A stretch of 64,000 bases of DNA from Edaphochlamys debaryana. Lineage: Eukaryota; Chlorophyta; Chlorophyceae; Chlamydomonadales. The position numbers and the translations under genes are program-made. How positions within the stretch are numbered: position 1 is the first letter of the stretch; each line of letters starts with the position of its first letter. The DNA is taken from positions 310,001 to 374,000 of the forward strand of contig JAEHOE010000101.1 of the NCBI GenBank assembly GCA_016858145.1, written 5' to 3'. Below the pieces are notes generated by a model that saw only the letters and a program-made list of their open reading frames with translations, ran no database searches and was not told the origin of the DNA. Of this stretch, positions 28,154 to 40,721 are shown piece after piece.

Positions 28154-29632
28154 ACTTTGGGCTCCAGAAGTTCGCAGCACACCCTTCAGATCCTGAGTGC
28201 GAAAGAACGCATATCTTGTCAAGATGTTTTGGGCTGAGCCGCCCGCCGCCGCCCCGCCGCTGAGCCGCCGTCAGGCTCTGTGGGCGGCGATGCGTCAACG
28301 AAGCGAAGTGTTCGGTTATGGCGTGGCGCGTGGGCCGCAAACCACGCAGACCGGCGCGGCCACGGCTTGCAGAAGGGTGGCAGGGGGAGGCACCTCCCAT
28401 GGCTACGGTCGCTCATGCACGGTTTAGCGCAAAGACGGCGGGGACCGGAGTCAGGCTTGCCGGCAGGATGGGGGATGGGGGGCTTGAGTGAAGCCGCGGG
28501 GCCGGGGGGACTCGGGGCACAAAGAGGGGTTAAGAGTGGCGTGGTCATCGCGAGAAGTGTGTGCCAGTAGCTCGGCCACCATCGAGGAGTCGCCATAGTG
28601 CAAAGGCTACTCAATGAAGTGTCAAAAGACAGTACTACTCTAGTCCCCTTGATGCTCGAGATAGGCCATCGCTGCCATCGCGATGCGCCTTTGGCGAGGA
28701 GGCGGAGAGGCGGCATCCTCACCACGCTCCACCGGTAGCCCAAGATGCGGCTCAGGAGGAGGGCGGAAGAAGAGCCTGCAGAGCTTGGTAAGCCCCATTT
28801 GACAATGCGCCGCTCGGCGGACTCCTTGTCGCCATTCGCCCCTCAGCCTAGGCCCCGTGCCACGTTCATACCGGCGGTGGAAGCGGTGGCAGTCGCACAG
28901 CGGGTGCCGCGGGCGGGGGTTGCGGACACACACACGGCGCGGGGAAAACCCCGCGAACGTACCATCGGCCGGCCGAGGACCGCGTGTTTGACCTCTCCCA
29001 CGATCTCTAGTGACCATAAAAACTTGAAAACGGAAACTGGGGCATAACGAGCAACGTTGCTGGGGGAGCGAGACCTGGCCGGTCCATATCGGCCACCCTG
29101 GGCCACTCTCACTCACGGCAGTCACTCTAGGAGCCTCGCGTGATCTGCAAACACTGTTTAGCTATTTAGCGGTGCACCGGTTCTCGCGCATGCCCTCCAT
29201 TTCCTTACCAGGGTAGTGCGGAGCAGCTTTTCAAGGCCGCATGCTTTGACATTCTATCGGGGCTTTGATCAACGCACTAGCGACACAAAGTTACGCCAAG
29301 CGGACGTTCGTGTTTAGGCCATGTCGCCGGCCAACAGCTTGCTCAGTGCCACCAGCTTGCATCTCGTGCAGCACAGCCCATAAAATCAGCCAGGGAGGCC
29401 CAGAAAGGCGTGAGTCGAGCTTCGCAGTGCCATTAGTGAAGCGCGAAGTGATTGCGTTTGGGTCCCCCGTTTGCCCTCTCGCGCATACGGCTCAGCTGGC
29501 TGCTATGTTGGGATAGAGCTGCCTTCCGTTAGGAGTCCGTGTCTGGGGGTTAGGAGGTTAAACGGACCCACGGCCGGGTTGCCGCCACCCCGCCTGACCC
29601 TCAGCCGCTGTGTCTGCCATCCCTGAACGCAG
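28154..29632. other. Upstream region of the STAND gene; no gene resolved
   Basis: Contains the second dispersed repeat copy (28640-28895). A strong GTGAGT donor at about 29410 might end a first exon of the STAND gene, but no ATG-initiated frame reaches it without a stop. Confidence 0.35.
28640..28895 (+). repeat. Dispersed direct repeat, copy 2
   Basis: Diverged direct copy of 26692-26955 with small indels. Confidence 0.65.
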
Positions 29633-32600
29633 GTGTACCGGGGCTCCGACTGGGAGGACATGACGGGGAGTGGCAGCAAACACGATCCCGAGCGGCCCTC
29701 ACCTGGTACGTGAACCGAGAGGGCTGGGTGCGGCACTTCCGTCGGGGTGCGGTCCCTCGACTGCGCCATCGCCAAGCACCACCTGTGCTGTGGCTTGGAT
29801 GCGCTGCTGGCATGTTGATCGTGACGAGTCTAGCACGCCAAACTCTCCAACTTGCACCCCGCTCACAGGCTTCCCGGGAGTGCGCCTGCTGCTGTCGGAT
29901 GACGAGGACTCCCAGTACGGGAGCGCCAGCAATGGCAGAGCGGGGTCGGCTGCTAGGGCAGGCGAGTGGGCGAAGGGACCGTACGCAGCAGGGAGCAACG
30001 CTGCCGGGTCGGGGAGAGTCACACCTGGCAGGGTGCTGACGACTGAGCACAGTGGCTACCGGTACCCAACGTTGATATGACACTAGCATGGGCTTCCCTC
30101 TGCAACCGAGAGGGGCAGCACGCTCGCCTTCCCTGCGCCCAGTGGCTTCAGTGGAGTGGCCCCTGCGTGCTTATGCCCCGGCTTCCAGACCTGAAGTAGA
30201 TCCTCACCCCACCCTGCAGCTGGGCCCCCACCCCTACTGGCCACCAAAGCCATTACACTGCGGGGCCTGCGGAAGCTCAAGGCGCGATTCCAAAAGGTGG
30301 GGGTCTGGCAGGAGGATAACTGGGCGACGGCGCTGCACCGGTATCACTGAGCAACAGGAGCTGCATACGGGAAAGAAGGGCTACTGGTCATACCGGCAGG
30401 GCGCCTCATGGAGCGTTCTTGCACTGGGGAGGGCGAAGGGCCGAGGCGCCAAACGGACGGCGGCCATGGCAGGCCGTTGGCTGGGTGCCCGCCACCACCT
30501 CGGGGGCATGGGCGCATCAAGTCACGCCCAGCCGGGCGTCGCGGCAGCTTGACGCTCTTAGACTGCTCGGGCGGGCCTCAAGTCGTGGAGGGCAGGTTAC
30601 GCCGGCGCACGTCTCGGCTTGACTGGGGTGTCAAGCCTGCGCCCAGCGGTTGAAACCGTAGCCCTTGGCCGTGGCCCTTGCTTTGCTGGCTTGGCGGACA
30701 CTGCCCAGCGGCACTAGCCCATGCCATACGCTCACGGTCCATCCGCTCCCATGCAGGCGTTCGGGGACTCGTACCGCACAGTGTCCACGGACAAAGTGTG
30801 CCAGGAGTGGGTCAAGGTGCGTGACGCACAGCGACGGGTCTGGGCCGTGGGCGGACTGGCAGGACTGGCCCGAGACCCAAGAGCCTCTAGAGCCCCGCCG
30901 TGGGTGAGTGCCACGAGCTGGGCAACCCGCTCACCCCCACCCCGCCCGCCCCGCCCCTCTCGGCCCGCAGGACCAGACCAAGTCGCGGCGCTGCGCCCTG
31001 GTGGAGCTGACGGAGCTGGTGGAGACGGCCGACCTGGGCACACCCCACTACTTCGTCAGCCACGCCTGGAAGTGCTCCTTCTACCTGCTCATCCGCAGGC
31101 AGGGCCGGCGGGAGCGGGCACTGGGGAAGCTGGGGCTCATGGCCTGCGGGCAAGGGCAAGGGCAAGGGCAGCAGAGGGCGCGGGTGGCGTGTTGAGGTCG
31201 GGCTCTGCTCGGGGCTTGGGCATGGGCGGCGCAGCGTGCAGCCCAGGCGCAGGGGGTCCGGCAAGGCGCGCAAGCCCTGCGCTGCCATGGAATGCATGCG
31301 CCTGGGGAGGGCGCTGCAACGTGCTGAGCGGCCCTTGCTCAGCAAGCCCCGGCCAGCGGTCTGCTTTCTCGGCGGTCCAGCGGCGGTGCCTGGCGTTTGT
31401 GACTTTCTGGGCCCCCTGGCCCTTGCCCTTGCCATTCCCCACAGCATCGAAAACTTCCTGGAGGGCAGCCCCGAGGAGACGCGCGTGTGGGTGGACGTGC
31501 TGTGCATGAGCCAGGTGCGCGCGGCAAGGAGCGGGGCTGGGGGCGGTGGGTACCGTTAGTCGCAGCACTCAAGGGCTTGCTCGAAAGCAGCGCGCTTCCG
31601 CCCCGCACATCTAACTTTCTCGGTACCAGCACTACTGTCCAACTGCGTGTGCCACTCGTCACCCGTGTCGCAGCACCCCTCCCAAGTGGGCCAGGGCCAG
31701 GGCCTGGCGGGGCCCGGGGTGGACCTGGACGGGATCAAGGAGGTCATCCGGTCTGCCACGTGCGGCATGCTGGTGGTCTCAGACATGTCCATCTGCAACA
31801 CGGGCACCCGCGCCTGGTGCTGCTTCGAGTGGGCGGCCTGCCTGGCGGTACACGGGCCAGAGCTGCTGTACCTTCAGCTCTCGGCTTCCGATCGGGCGGC
31901 GCTAGTCGGCTCAATCGACATCGAGCGGTCCGAAGCGAGCCGGCTGGACGACAAGCTCAACATCCAGTCGAACGTGATCCAGGAGTACGGCAGCGCGCAG
32001 GCGTTCAACGACCGGCTCAAGCTGGCGCTGATGCTCCAACCGCTGTCGTACCGCGTGGACATGCGTCGCCTGGGCAGGCGGGCCAAGGAAACGGACTTCG
32101 AGTTCGTACCGGTCACGACGTGGCTCAGCCAGCACGTGACGCTCAAGGACCAGGGCGGGCTTCTGGGGCTGGTGACGGGCGGCGGCGGCGGCGGTGGTGG
32201 CGGGACCGTGGGCGGCGGGACCAGCAGTGGGCAAAAGCCCAATGTCTCCTCCTCCGGCACTCTAGTCGAGTTCGAGGACGGGGCTGTGGGTACGGGCGGC
32301 TGCTGCGGGCTGTTCAGGCGCAAGCCGCCGCCGCAGATGCTCCCGTCCCCAACGATGGGCAGCACGATGGGCGGCATGGCCATGCCGCCGCCGCCACCCC
32401 AGCCGACGGGCAAGGGGAAAGGCAAGGGCACGCGGGTGCTCTGCGTGCTGGGGGACTCGGGCGAGGGCAAGAGCACTATTGCGGCGGCGCTCTTGGAAGC
32501 CGCCGCCACCCGGGACGCCATCTGCGCCCACCACTTCATCCGCGCAAATGACAAACGGCGCCTCTCGCCGGTGGCTGTCATCACCACGCTCGTCTTCCAG

Positions 32601-35600
32601 CTCGCAGAAAGGTGAGGTGCGGGCTGGGGCTGACGGGGAAGTGGGCTGCAGGGCAGGAAAGGCCGCTGGGTAGGGCGAAGTGCTGCTGAGACAATGGCTA
32701 AGACCGAGGCTGAGACGGAGGCTGCCGGCATGCTGAAGCTGTGGGGGCGCATCAGGGCCTCGCAGAGGTCGTAGCATTGGTGGTTATAGGGTGTGCATGT
32801 GCCTTGCATGCTTTAGAGGTGAAGACTTGGGGAGGACAACGATCCAGGGACAATGTGTCTCTTGACACAGGGGCCTACAAGTCTGGCAAGCGCACAGAGA
32901 CCCACCTGCTCGTTTCCCTTTGTTGCGCCCCTGCAGGTTTCCGCAGCTCCGGCCGCACCTGTTTGCCGTCAACACGGCAGGCCTGGCGGCCAACGTGGAC
33001 CCGGACGCTGCCTTTGCGGCCCTGCTGCGGAAGCCGCTCGACAAGGCGGGCCTCAAGCAGCAGGTCGTCATCCTGATTGACGCCCTCGACGAGGGGGACA
33101 CGCTCCCAACCCCAGCACCCACACCTGCGGCGGGCCTGGCAGAGGGCGGCGAAGCAGCCGAGCCGCTCACGGAACGGGGCTCCTCAGCGTCGTCCACAGC
33201 CAAGCTCTCGTCCCAGCCCTCGAGCAAGGCGCCTTCCAAGTTGACGCTGGCGCCCAGCTTTGCGCCATACACGTTTGCCTCGGCCAACGGCCAGACGGCG
33301 CAGGAGGCCAAGGTGGAGCTGGAGTCTATCGCCGGCGTGCAGGGCCCTGCCCTCCCCAGCGCAACGGGGCACGTCTGCATCAACCAGCTCTTCACGCTGC
33401 TGGTCTCGCAGCTGCGGTACCTGCCACCAACCGTGCGGTTCATCATCACGGCCAACCCCAACGCCATGGGCGGCCAGATGCGGGCGTTCCTGGACAAGGC
33501 GTTTGAGGAGAGCGGGGGCATCACGTACGTGTCTGCGGCGGACCTGCGGCGAAGCACAGACTCACCACGCAACACCCGGCTGGGGTTATGTGGCCTCTCG
33601 CAGGGCCACGAGGGCATGGCCAACGTGCTCACCTACCACACGGTCGTGGAGGAATGCATCAAGCCCAAGAACATGTCCTCACCACAGAGCTCCATGTCTG
33701 GCCGCATCATACCGGTGCTGACGGGGCCACCGCAGCTCACGGACCTCCACACGGCGTATGGCATGGTCTTCCAGATGGCCTGGGAGAGCCTGTCAAAGGA
33801 GGACCTCGCAAACGTCAAGCTGCTGCTCGCGGTCATTGCGGCAGCACAGGAGCCGCTGCATGACGCATTCATCGGGTCCATGGGTCTCGGGTCCGCAATC
33901 GGGCAGCTGCCCGGGCACCCGGTCATGTTCTACGTCGAGGACCACAAGCTGTATACGCACCACAAGGCGCTCGATGACTGGCTCAAGGACCCGGCGCTGA
34001 GCGGCGCCTACACGGCCGACATCGCGGCGGGCCACTCCAAGATCGCGAAGCAGCTCATGGCGTCCATACGAAAGGGCGCGACGCCCACGCCCTACTCGGG
34101 CAAGTACCTCGTCCGGCACCTCGCGGCGTGCGGCGACGTCCGTGCAAGCCTCGCGCTGGAGGGCCTCATCTACGACTATGTCTTCCTCGCGGACGTCTTC
34201 AGCCAGGGCCTCGGCCACGACCTCGTGCGCGACCTGCTCGGCATCCCCGCGCCCCCGCCGCTCGTCGTGGACGGCCAGCGCTGGCTCATGAACTGGCAGT
34301 ACAAGCTCATCGGCGCCAAGGCCGCCAAGACCGCCAAGGACGTGAGCGTCACGGGGCTGCGGTGCCCATTCGGCACGCAGGCGTACAAGCGCGCGGAGAA
34401 GCACGCGCTGTCCATGGCCAAGGCGGGCAACCGGCCCATGTGGAAGCTCAAGTCGGGGCTGGGGGCGCCCAAGACGTGGGGCCCACTCAAGGGCGCGGTG
34501 GTGGGTGCGGGTGTGGTCCAGGGCGTGGCCGGTGAAGGAGAACTCTGCAGCTAGTTGTGGCTTGGAAGTCAGGAGATGTATGGTCAGGAGTCCTGAGCCC
34601 TGGGCAGGAGCCCGTCCTGGGCCTAAGGCAGCGCGTTCATTAGATGGCCATGCATGGCCTGGGATGCCTGTCTTTCTGCCACGTAGCTGCTTGCAAACCC
34701 GACTCACCTCCTCTCATCTCCACCCCGCTCGCGCGCTGCATCCCCGCAGGGCCGCTGCTTCGGCCAGGTCACGAGTGTGTCGTGGAGCTCGGACGGCCGC
34801 GCCATTGCGTGCAGCGAGAGCGAGGCGCTGCGGCTGTGGGACCCCGTCAGCGGGGAGTGCATCGCCACGCTGCAGGTGGGGGCAGCTGGATGGATGGCAG
34901 GCGCCTGGGTGCAACGCGTTCCTCCAGCCGGCAAGGGACAGGGGACAGCGGGGCTGTGCCTGGGTTGTACTCTTCATGGCGCCAGCTCTCGGCCACACCG
35001 TACTCTCCCTCGTGGACCCCACCCCCAGGGCCACCTCGACTGGATCACGTGTGTGGCCTGGAGCCCCGACTCCAGGCTCATCGCCACGGCCTCGGAGGAC
35101 AAGGCGCTGCGGCTGTGGGACGCCTTCAGCGGGCTGTGCACCGCAACGCTCAAGGTGGGAGGCAAGGGCGCAGGGGCCCGTTCCAGGGGCGCGCTGACTG
35201 AAGACCCCACGAGGGAAAGCGCGGCCGGCCAAACAGTCCCCAACACAAGACCGCGGCAGCGACGTCAGCCAGCCGAGCCTGGAACTCGCCTTGGTACTGT
35301 TAGCGGGCCCGTCAACAGCTCCCGCCGAAAGCACGCAGGCTCAGCCCCCACACTGCCTCAGCCTTTGTCTGCCGCTGCCCACACCCTCTCTGCCTCGGCC
35401 TCCATCCTCCCACACACCCCAGGGCCACGCCGGTGTGGCCACCAGCCTGGCCTGGAGCCCCGACGGCCGCTGCGTGGCCAGCGGCAGCAAGGACAAGGTG
35501 GTGAAGCTGTGGGACGTGGAGACGCGGCTGTGCACCGCCACGCTCAAGGCAGGGGCGGGGGTGGGGGGCGGGGTGAGGGGCAGGGCAGTGGGGGTGATGG

Positions 35601-38600
35601 TGGCTGTGTCCGAGGTTGCGGGGGCGAGGGGCGGAAGTGGGGCCCACGGGCGCTTTCTTGTGAGGGCACGCGGCACCGACGGGCCACGGACGGAGGTTGG
35701 CATGGGCGGCTTGCATGCGGACGGTAGGCGCAACCAAGCCGTGTGTGCTTATCCCTGCTCATCATGTCGCCGTTGCTTTCCTTCCCCCGTCCGCAGGGCC
35801 ACACGGGGGCGGTGTCCTCTGTGGCCTGGAGCCCCGACGGCAAGGCGGTTATTAGCGGCAGCGAGGGCCGCACCCTCAGGGTGTGGGACGTGGGCTCCAA
35901 GCGCTGCACCGCCACCCTCAAGGCAGGAACCGGGGGGGCGCGTCGGGGGGGCCGTGGGAGGGAGCCGTGTGGGGCGGGCTGGGCTGGGCTGGGCCGGGCC
36001 GGGCTGGGCTGGACTGGGCTGGGCTGGGCGGCCCGTGGACTGGGCTGGGCTGGGTGGGCGCTATGCATACCCCGCGAGCGCCATGGCCAGGCTCATAGGT
36101 GGGGGAGGCGCGCGCTCCGCTTGTGGGCCGACGCGAGGGCAGCGGCCTTGCCCTACCCTGCCTTGCACCGCCTCATCTTCCCCTGCCCCGCCCCCGCTCC
36201 GCCCCCGCTCCCCGCTCCGCCCCCGCCCCCCAGGAGGAGGCCAACGTGACGTGTGTGGCCTGGAGCCCCGACGGGCTGCGCGTGGCGGTCACCTCGCGGG
36301 GGGGCACCACGGGGGCGCTGCGGCTGTGGACGCTGGCCACCGGGGAGTGCGGCAGCACCCTGGCGGTGGGGGGGGGGGGCGAAGGGGGAGGGGTGAGGAG
36401 GGGGCGTTGAGGGGGCAGGGAACCGTTGTCGTGCCACCTGGGGCTAGCGGTGCGGCGCGCTTACCCCTGTCTGCCCCGCCACATCCCTCTCCCCCCCAGG
36501 GCCACTCTGACAACGTGCTCACCACGGTGGCTTGGAGCCCCGACGGCCGCCTGCTCGCCTCGGGGGGCTTCGACAAGACCGTGCGGCTGTGGGACGCGGA
36601 GGGGGGGGCATGCAGGGCGACGCTCGAGGTGGGGAGGGCACTGGGGGGGAGGGAGCTGGATGGCGGAAGGGGACGAGGGGGAGGGGCCGGCTGGTGGCGT
36701 GCGCGTGTGGGCCTCGAGTCGGGCAGAAGCGTTTGCAAAGGGGAGTGGGCGCTGTGGCAGGCGTCGGCCAGGCCATGACGCCTGCATTCCCTCTCCTCAA
36801 AGCCCTCTGCGGCCACCCCGTGCGTCCCTTCTACCTTCCCCTCCTCTTCAAGTTCCCCTTTCCCAAATCTCCCGGCTCCCCTTCCCGTCCCCCCAGGGCC
36901 ACTCCAACACCGTGTCGTCCATAGCCTGGAGCCCCGACGGCCGCACCCTCACCTCCAGCGGTGAGCGCCCGCCTGCAGGGGTGGTTGGCCTCGGCATCGG
37001 CCGGGGTGTTGTGCTCGCCTGCTTCTCCGAGCGTGCTTTTCATGGAAGCTCCCTCAACGCCTGCCCCCCCTCTTTCAACACTCTCTACCTCACCTTTCAA
37101 TTCAGGGGACACGGACTACACGCTGCGCATGTGGGACGTGGCGGCCGCCCTGGCGCAGGCGGAGGCGGCAGCCAGCGCCGAGGTGGGGCCGGGCATGGGA
37201 GAGACGGGAGGGGGCCGTGACCAGGGGGGACGGCAGGAGCGGGGCCTCGAACCGGCCACGGGCGTCACCTCAGCCCGCGCAGCTTGAACTCCCTTTCTGC
37301 GCCTCTTCCCCCTGCTCCCCACTGCACCCCTCAGCAATAAACACCTCGACTTCCCCACACACACACGCAGGGCCACGCCAAGGAGGTGACTGCCGCCCAG
37401 TTCTCCCCCGAGGGGGACCTCCTGGCCACCGGCAGTGCGGACGCCAGCATCAGGCTGTGGGAGGCGGGCAGCGGCAAGCTGGCGGGCACCCTCGAGGTGG
37501 GGGCGTGGAGGGTGGGGGCTAGAGGGGGCAGGGGGGGCGGGGAGGGCAGGGGAGGGCTGTGGACCTCGTCTGAACAGGCGTGTTGCAGGAACGCGGGAGC
37601 GAGCAAGAAGGAAGGTGAGAGGAGGAAGGGGGGACGGGGGGGACGGCCGGGTGTGGCCGGGGTGGGTTGCCGGCGCCCGAGGTGTGCGGAATGAAGGAAT
37701 GGTGGAGCGGAAGGGGAGGCGGGTTGCGCTCCACCGGAAGGGGAGGAGGGCGGGGAGGCGGCTTGCGCTGCACCCGTCCCCTGATACTAGTTTCCATTTG
37801 GCCCGCTTCCTCTCCCCCTCCCAGGGCCACACGGACACTGTCACCCGCCTGGCCTTCAACTTCTCTGGCAAGATGCTGGCATCGGGCAGCAAGGACAAGA
37901 TGATCCGGATCTGGTGAGCACCGATCAGATCCGTGGATTCCGATCCAGTCACGGTCGCTTCGGGGTGCACCCCACCGCCCCTTGTTTCCATCGCTTGCCG
38001 CGCGCCGCCTCCCTCCCGACGCCGCTCACAACCTCCACGCCCTCTCTCCCTCTCCTGCACCCCCCTCCCATCTTCCCCTTCGCTCTCCAATGCTCCACAC
38101 ACCCCATCCACCCCCACCCGCCCTCTCCTCCCCCTCCCACCCCCACCAGGAACGTGGAGGCCCGCACCTGCACCTCCACGCTTGAGGGGCAGCCCTCCGA
38201 GGTGGTTGCCCTCGCCTGGTCCTCCTCGGGGGTGCTGCTGGCCTCGGGCTCCAGCGACGGCAAGGTGCTGCTGTGGAACAGCGTCAGCGGGCAGTGCACC
38301 AGCACCTTCGACGTGAGGGGGGGGCGAGGGAAGGGGGAAGGGGTGAAGGAAAGGGGGGAAGAGTGCAGCAGGGCAGCGGCCGGCTTGCTGCTGTGGGCTT
38401 GGGCCCATGCCTGCCGCCCCCTTGCCCCTCAATTGGACTCCTTCATGCCTCACCACCTCTGCACTCCGCCGGATGCCATTCCCCCTGCCACCCCTGTGGA
38501 GGTCCGCCCCTACCTCCCTTTGCGCTCCAGTTCGTCACAACAGGTTCCCCCTCCCCCCAGGTCCAGACCCCCTCCGTCTCCGCCATGGCCTTCTCCCCCG

Positions 38601-40721
38601 ACGCCAAGGTGCTGGCCACCGGGGGGGGCGCCAGCAAGGCCGTGCGGCTGTGGGACGTGGGCAGCGGCAAGGCGGCGGGGGAGCTGGAGGTGAGGGGGCG
38701 GGGACGCCGAGGGCGGCGGAGGGCAGTGGGAGTCGGAGAGGAGTAGGGCAGGTTTGTGGGGGTGGCGGAGAGGCGACAGGGAGGACGCGGGAGGGGGGTC
38801 TGGGTCTGCGGTGGGTTGACTGAGGGACGGGTCTGAAATCACGCTGGCACGGCACGAACCCAAACGGCCCTCTCCCCTCCCCCTCCCCCTCCCCCTCCCT
38901 TCCCCTCACCTCCCCTCCCCCTCCCCCCCAAGGGCCACCTGGAGGAGGTTCTGTCCATCTCCTGGAGCCCCAACTCCCGATCCATCGCCAGCGGCTCCGA
39001 GGACAAGAGCATCAAGCTCTGGTGGGCTGATGGAAAGGGCGCGGGGAAAAGAAAAGATCTTTGGCTTGACGAGGTGGAACGGGTGTGGCGGCCACCGAGC
39101 CCGGTGCGCATATCCAGAGCAAAAGGTCCAGGCTGCAGTAGCGGCTCCAGTGACGGCTGTTCTGACGAGTGGCGGCCAGGGGGAGCAGGAGGGGGGCGCA
39201 CGAACAATAGGCAGCGTGAGGTCGAAAAAAGGGCCAGGGAGAGTCTAAGGCGGCCAGGGCGGCGTTGTATGTACGTTGTGGAGATGCAGGGGGTGCAATG
39301 CGTGGGGGTCGCGGAAAGATTAGGCAGCGTGAAGGCCAGGGGGGGGAGGTCCTTTACGGGGGAAGGCCGAGTGGAAGAAGGGGTCACTTTGATCGTGCTC
39401 TGGACCCACGGGGCCTACAAACCTGCGCGCCTGACTCCCGTTCCCTGATGCTTGCTCCTCTCGTAGGGACGTTGCGACGCGGGAGTGCACAGCCACGCTC
39501 AAGGTGGGGCGGGGCGGGGCAGGGCGCGGCGGGGAAGGGCGGGGGCTGCTCGGGGAGGCGACTGCTGCAACCACGGCCGGTGGCGACCGTCAGCCGCCCG
39601 TCCACTTCTCAACCCCGCCTTCGCCTACTGCCCCGCTCAGCCCAACTACTACTCCCGCGTCCCCGACCCTCAACGCCCGACCCTCCACCCTTGCACCCGT
39701 AACCCTAACACCCGCAACCTCTCACCCGCAACCCTCAAATCTCAACCCACAACCTCCCACTCACAACCCCCCTTCCACCCACACCCGCACCCTTGACGAT
39801 CCCCAGGCCCAGGAGGTGACCGCCATGGCCTGGAGCCCCGAGGGCAAGACCCTGGCCGTGTGCTCCAAGGCCAAGAGCCTGAGGCTGTGGGACGTGGCCA
39901 GCAGGGCCATCACCACGGTGCTGCACGTGAGGGGGGGGGGTGCACGTGGGGGGGCTGGGGGGGGGCTGCACGTGGGGTTTGGGGGCGGCGAGGGGGTGTA
40001 GGCGTGGGGACGCTGGGGGGTGTACCCCGGGGGCGGATGGGGTTATGGGGGCGGGAGCTGGTGAGGGGAGAGGGACGGGAGGGGCGGTTATGGGGCAGGG
40101 GCCCGTGCTGCGCGACGGTGGCCCGCCCGACTGGGCTCGAACATGCCCCATGGCCCTCCGGGCCGTGCCTTGCCTTGCCTCCGCTGGTTTTGGCCCATTT
40201 GAACTCCTCCGAATTGGCGCGAAAGGAACTTACCATCCCCCCTTCCGACCACCCCCAGGGGCACAACGACAACATCCTCTGTGTGGCTTGGTCCCAGGAC
40301 GCACAAACCCTGGCCACAGGATCCGCGGATCGCACCGTACGGGTGTACGGCAGGGAGGCGGGGTCGGGCGCCAGCGCCCAGGCCGCTCCCGGCATGTTCA
40401 AGAGGTGAGGAGGGGTGGGGCGGGCTGTGAGGTCAGGTGGGGTCAAGTGGGGTGGGGCCCTCGAGGGGTCCGCCGGCGTCGGTCCTGAGGTAATTGACGC
40501 CCACGCCCACGCCCACGCCTGGTCATGCCACCGTGACACCCGCCCACGCTGAACACCCCACACCCAGCCTTACGCCGCCCACCCCATCTCCCCACCCCCC
40601 GCACAGCGTGTCCCGAAAGGAGGGCCCCGGGGGCACGGGCGGCTTGCTCAGCTCGGGCTCCAAGAAGGAGGTGGATCGGGCGGCCATGCTCAAGACGCTC
40701 ACGCGCAAGGGCGGCATGTAG
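29633..40721 (+). CDS. STAND/NLR-like protein: FVSHAW module - NACHT-like NTPase - 14 WD40
   Basis: Exons: 29633-29705, 29869-29961, 30220-30296, 30757-30816, 30971-31098, 31445-31514, 31674-32611, 32937-34500, 34750-34875, 35029-35154, 35423-35548, 35797-35922, 36234-36365, 36500-36628, 36897-36960, 37106-37182, 37371-37496, 37825-37913, 38150-38312, 38561-38689, 38933-39021, 39467-39503, 39807-39926, 40259-40404, 40607-40721; about 1640 residues, 5' end not found. N-terminal module: TPHYFVSHAW (129-134), VWVDVLCMSQ, then TRAWCCFEW (~213), the pattern of a TIR-like algal/protist domain (inference). NTPase: Walker A GDSGEGKST (427-435), Walker B VVILIDALDEGD (523-533), then a helical region. 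C-terminal WD40 repeats (~1002-1600), enough for two seven-bladed propellers. STAND proteins are ATP-switched sensors that oligomerise on ligand binding; here the propellers would sense and the N-terminal module act as effector. The first three exons and the 34500 donor are the least certain. Confidence 0.85.
34750..40404 (+). repeat. Tandem WD40-repeat exons
   Basis: Fourteen WD units (G-H...V-AWSPDG...ASGS-D--L-LWD----C-ATL). Five are single exons of exactly 126 nt in phase 0 (34750, 35029, 35423, 35797, 37371). Two more are 126-nt units split at the same place, after 89 nt inside the Trp codon (37825-37913 and 38933-39021). This is the pattern expected from exon-by-exon duplication. Confidence 0.85.
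35970..36060 (+). repeat. GGGCTGG minisatellite in a STAND-gene intron
   Basis: About 90 bp of GGGCT/GGGCC pentamer-like repeats just inside the 35923-36233 intron, with G-quadruplex potential. Confidence 0.7.
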
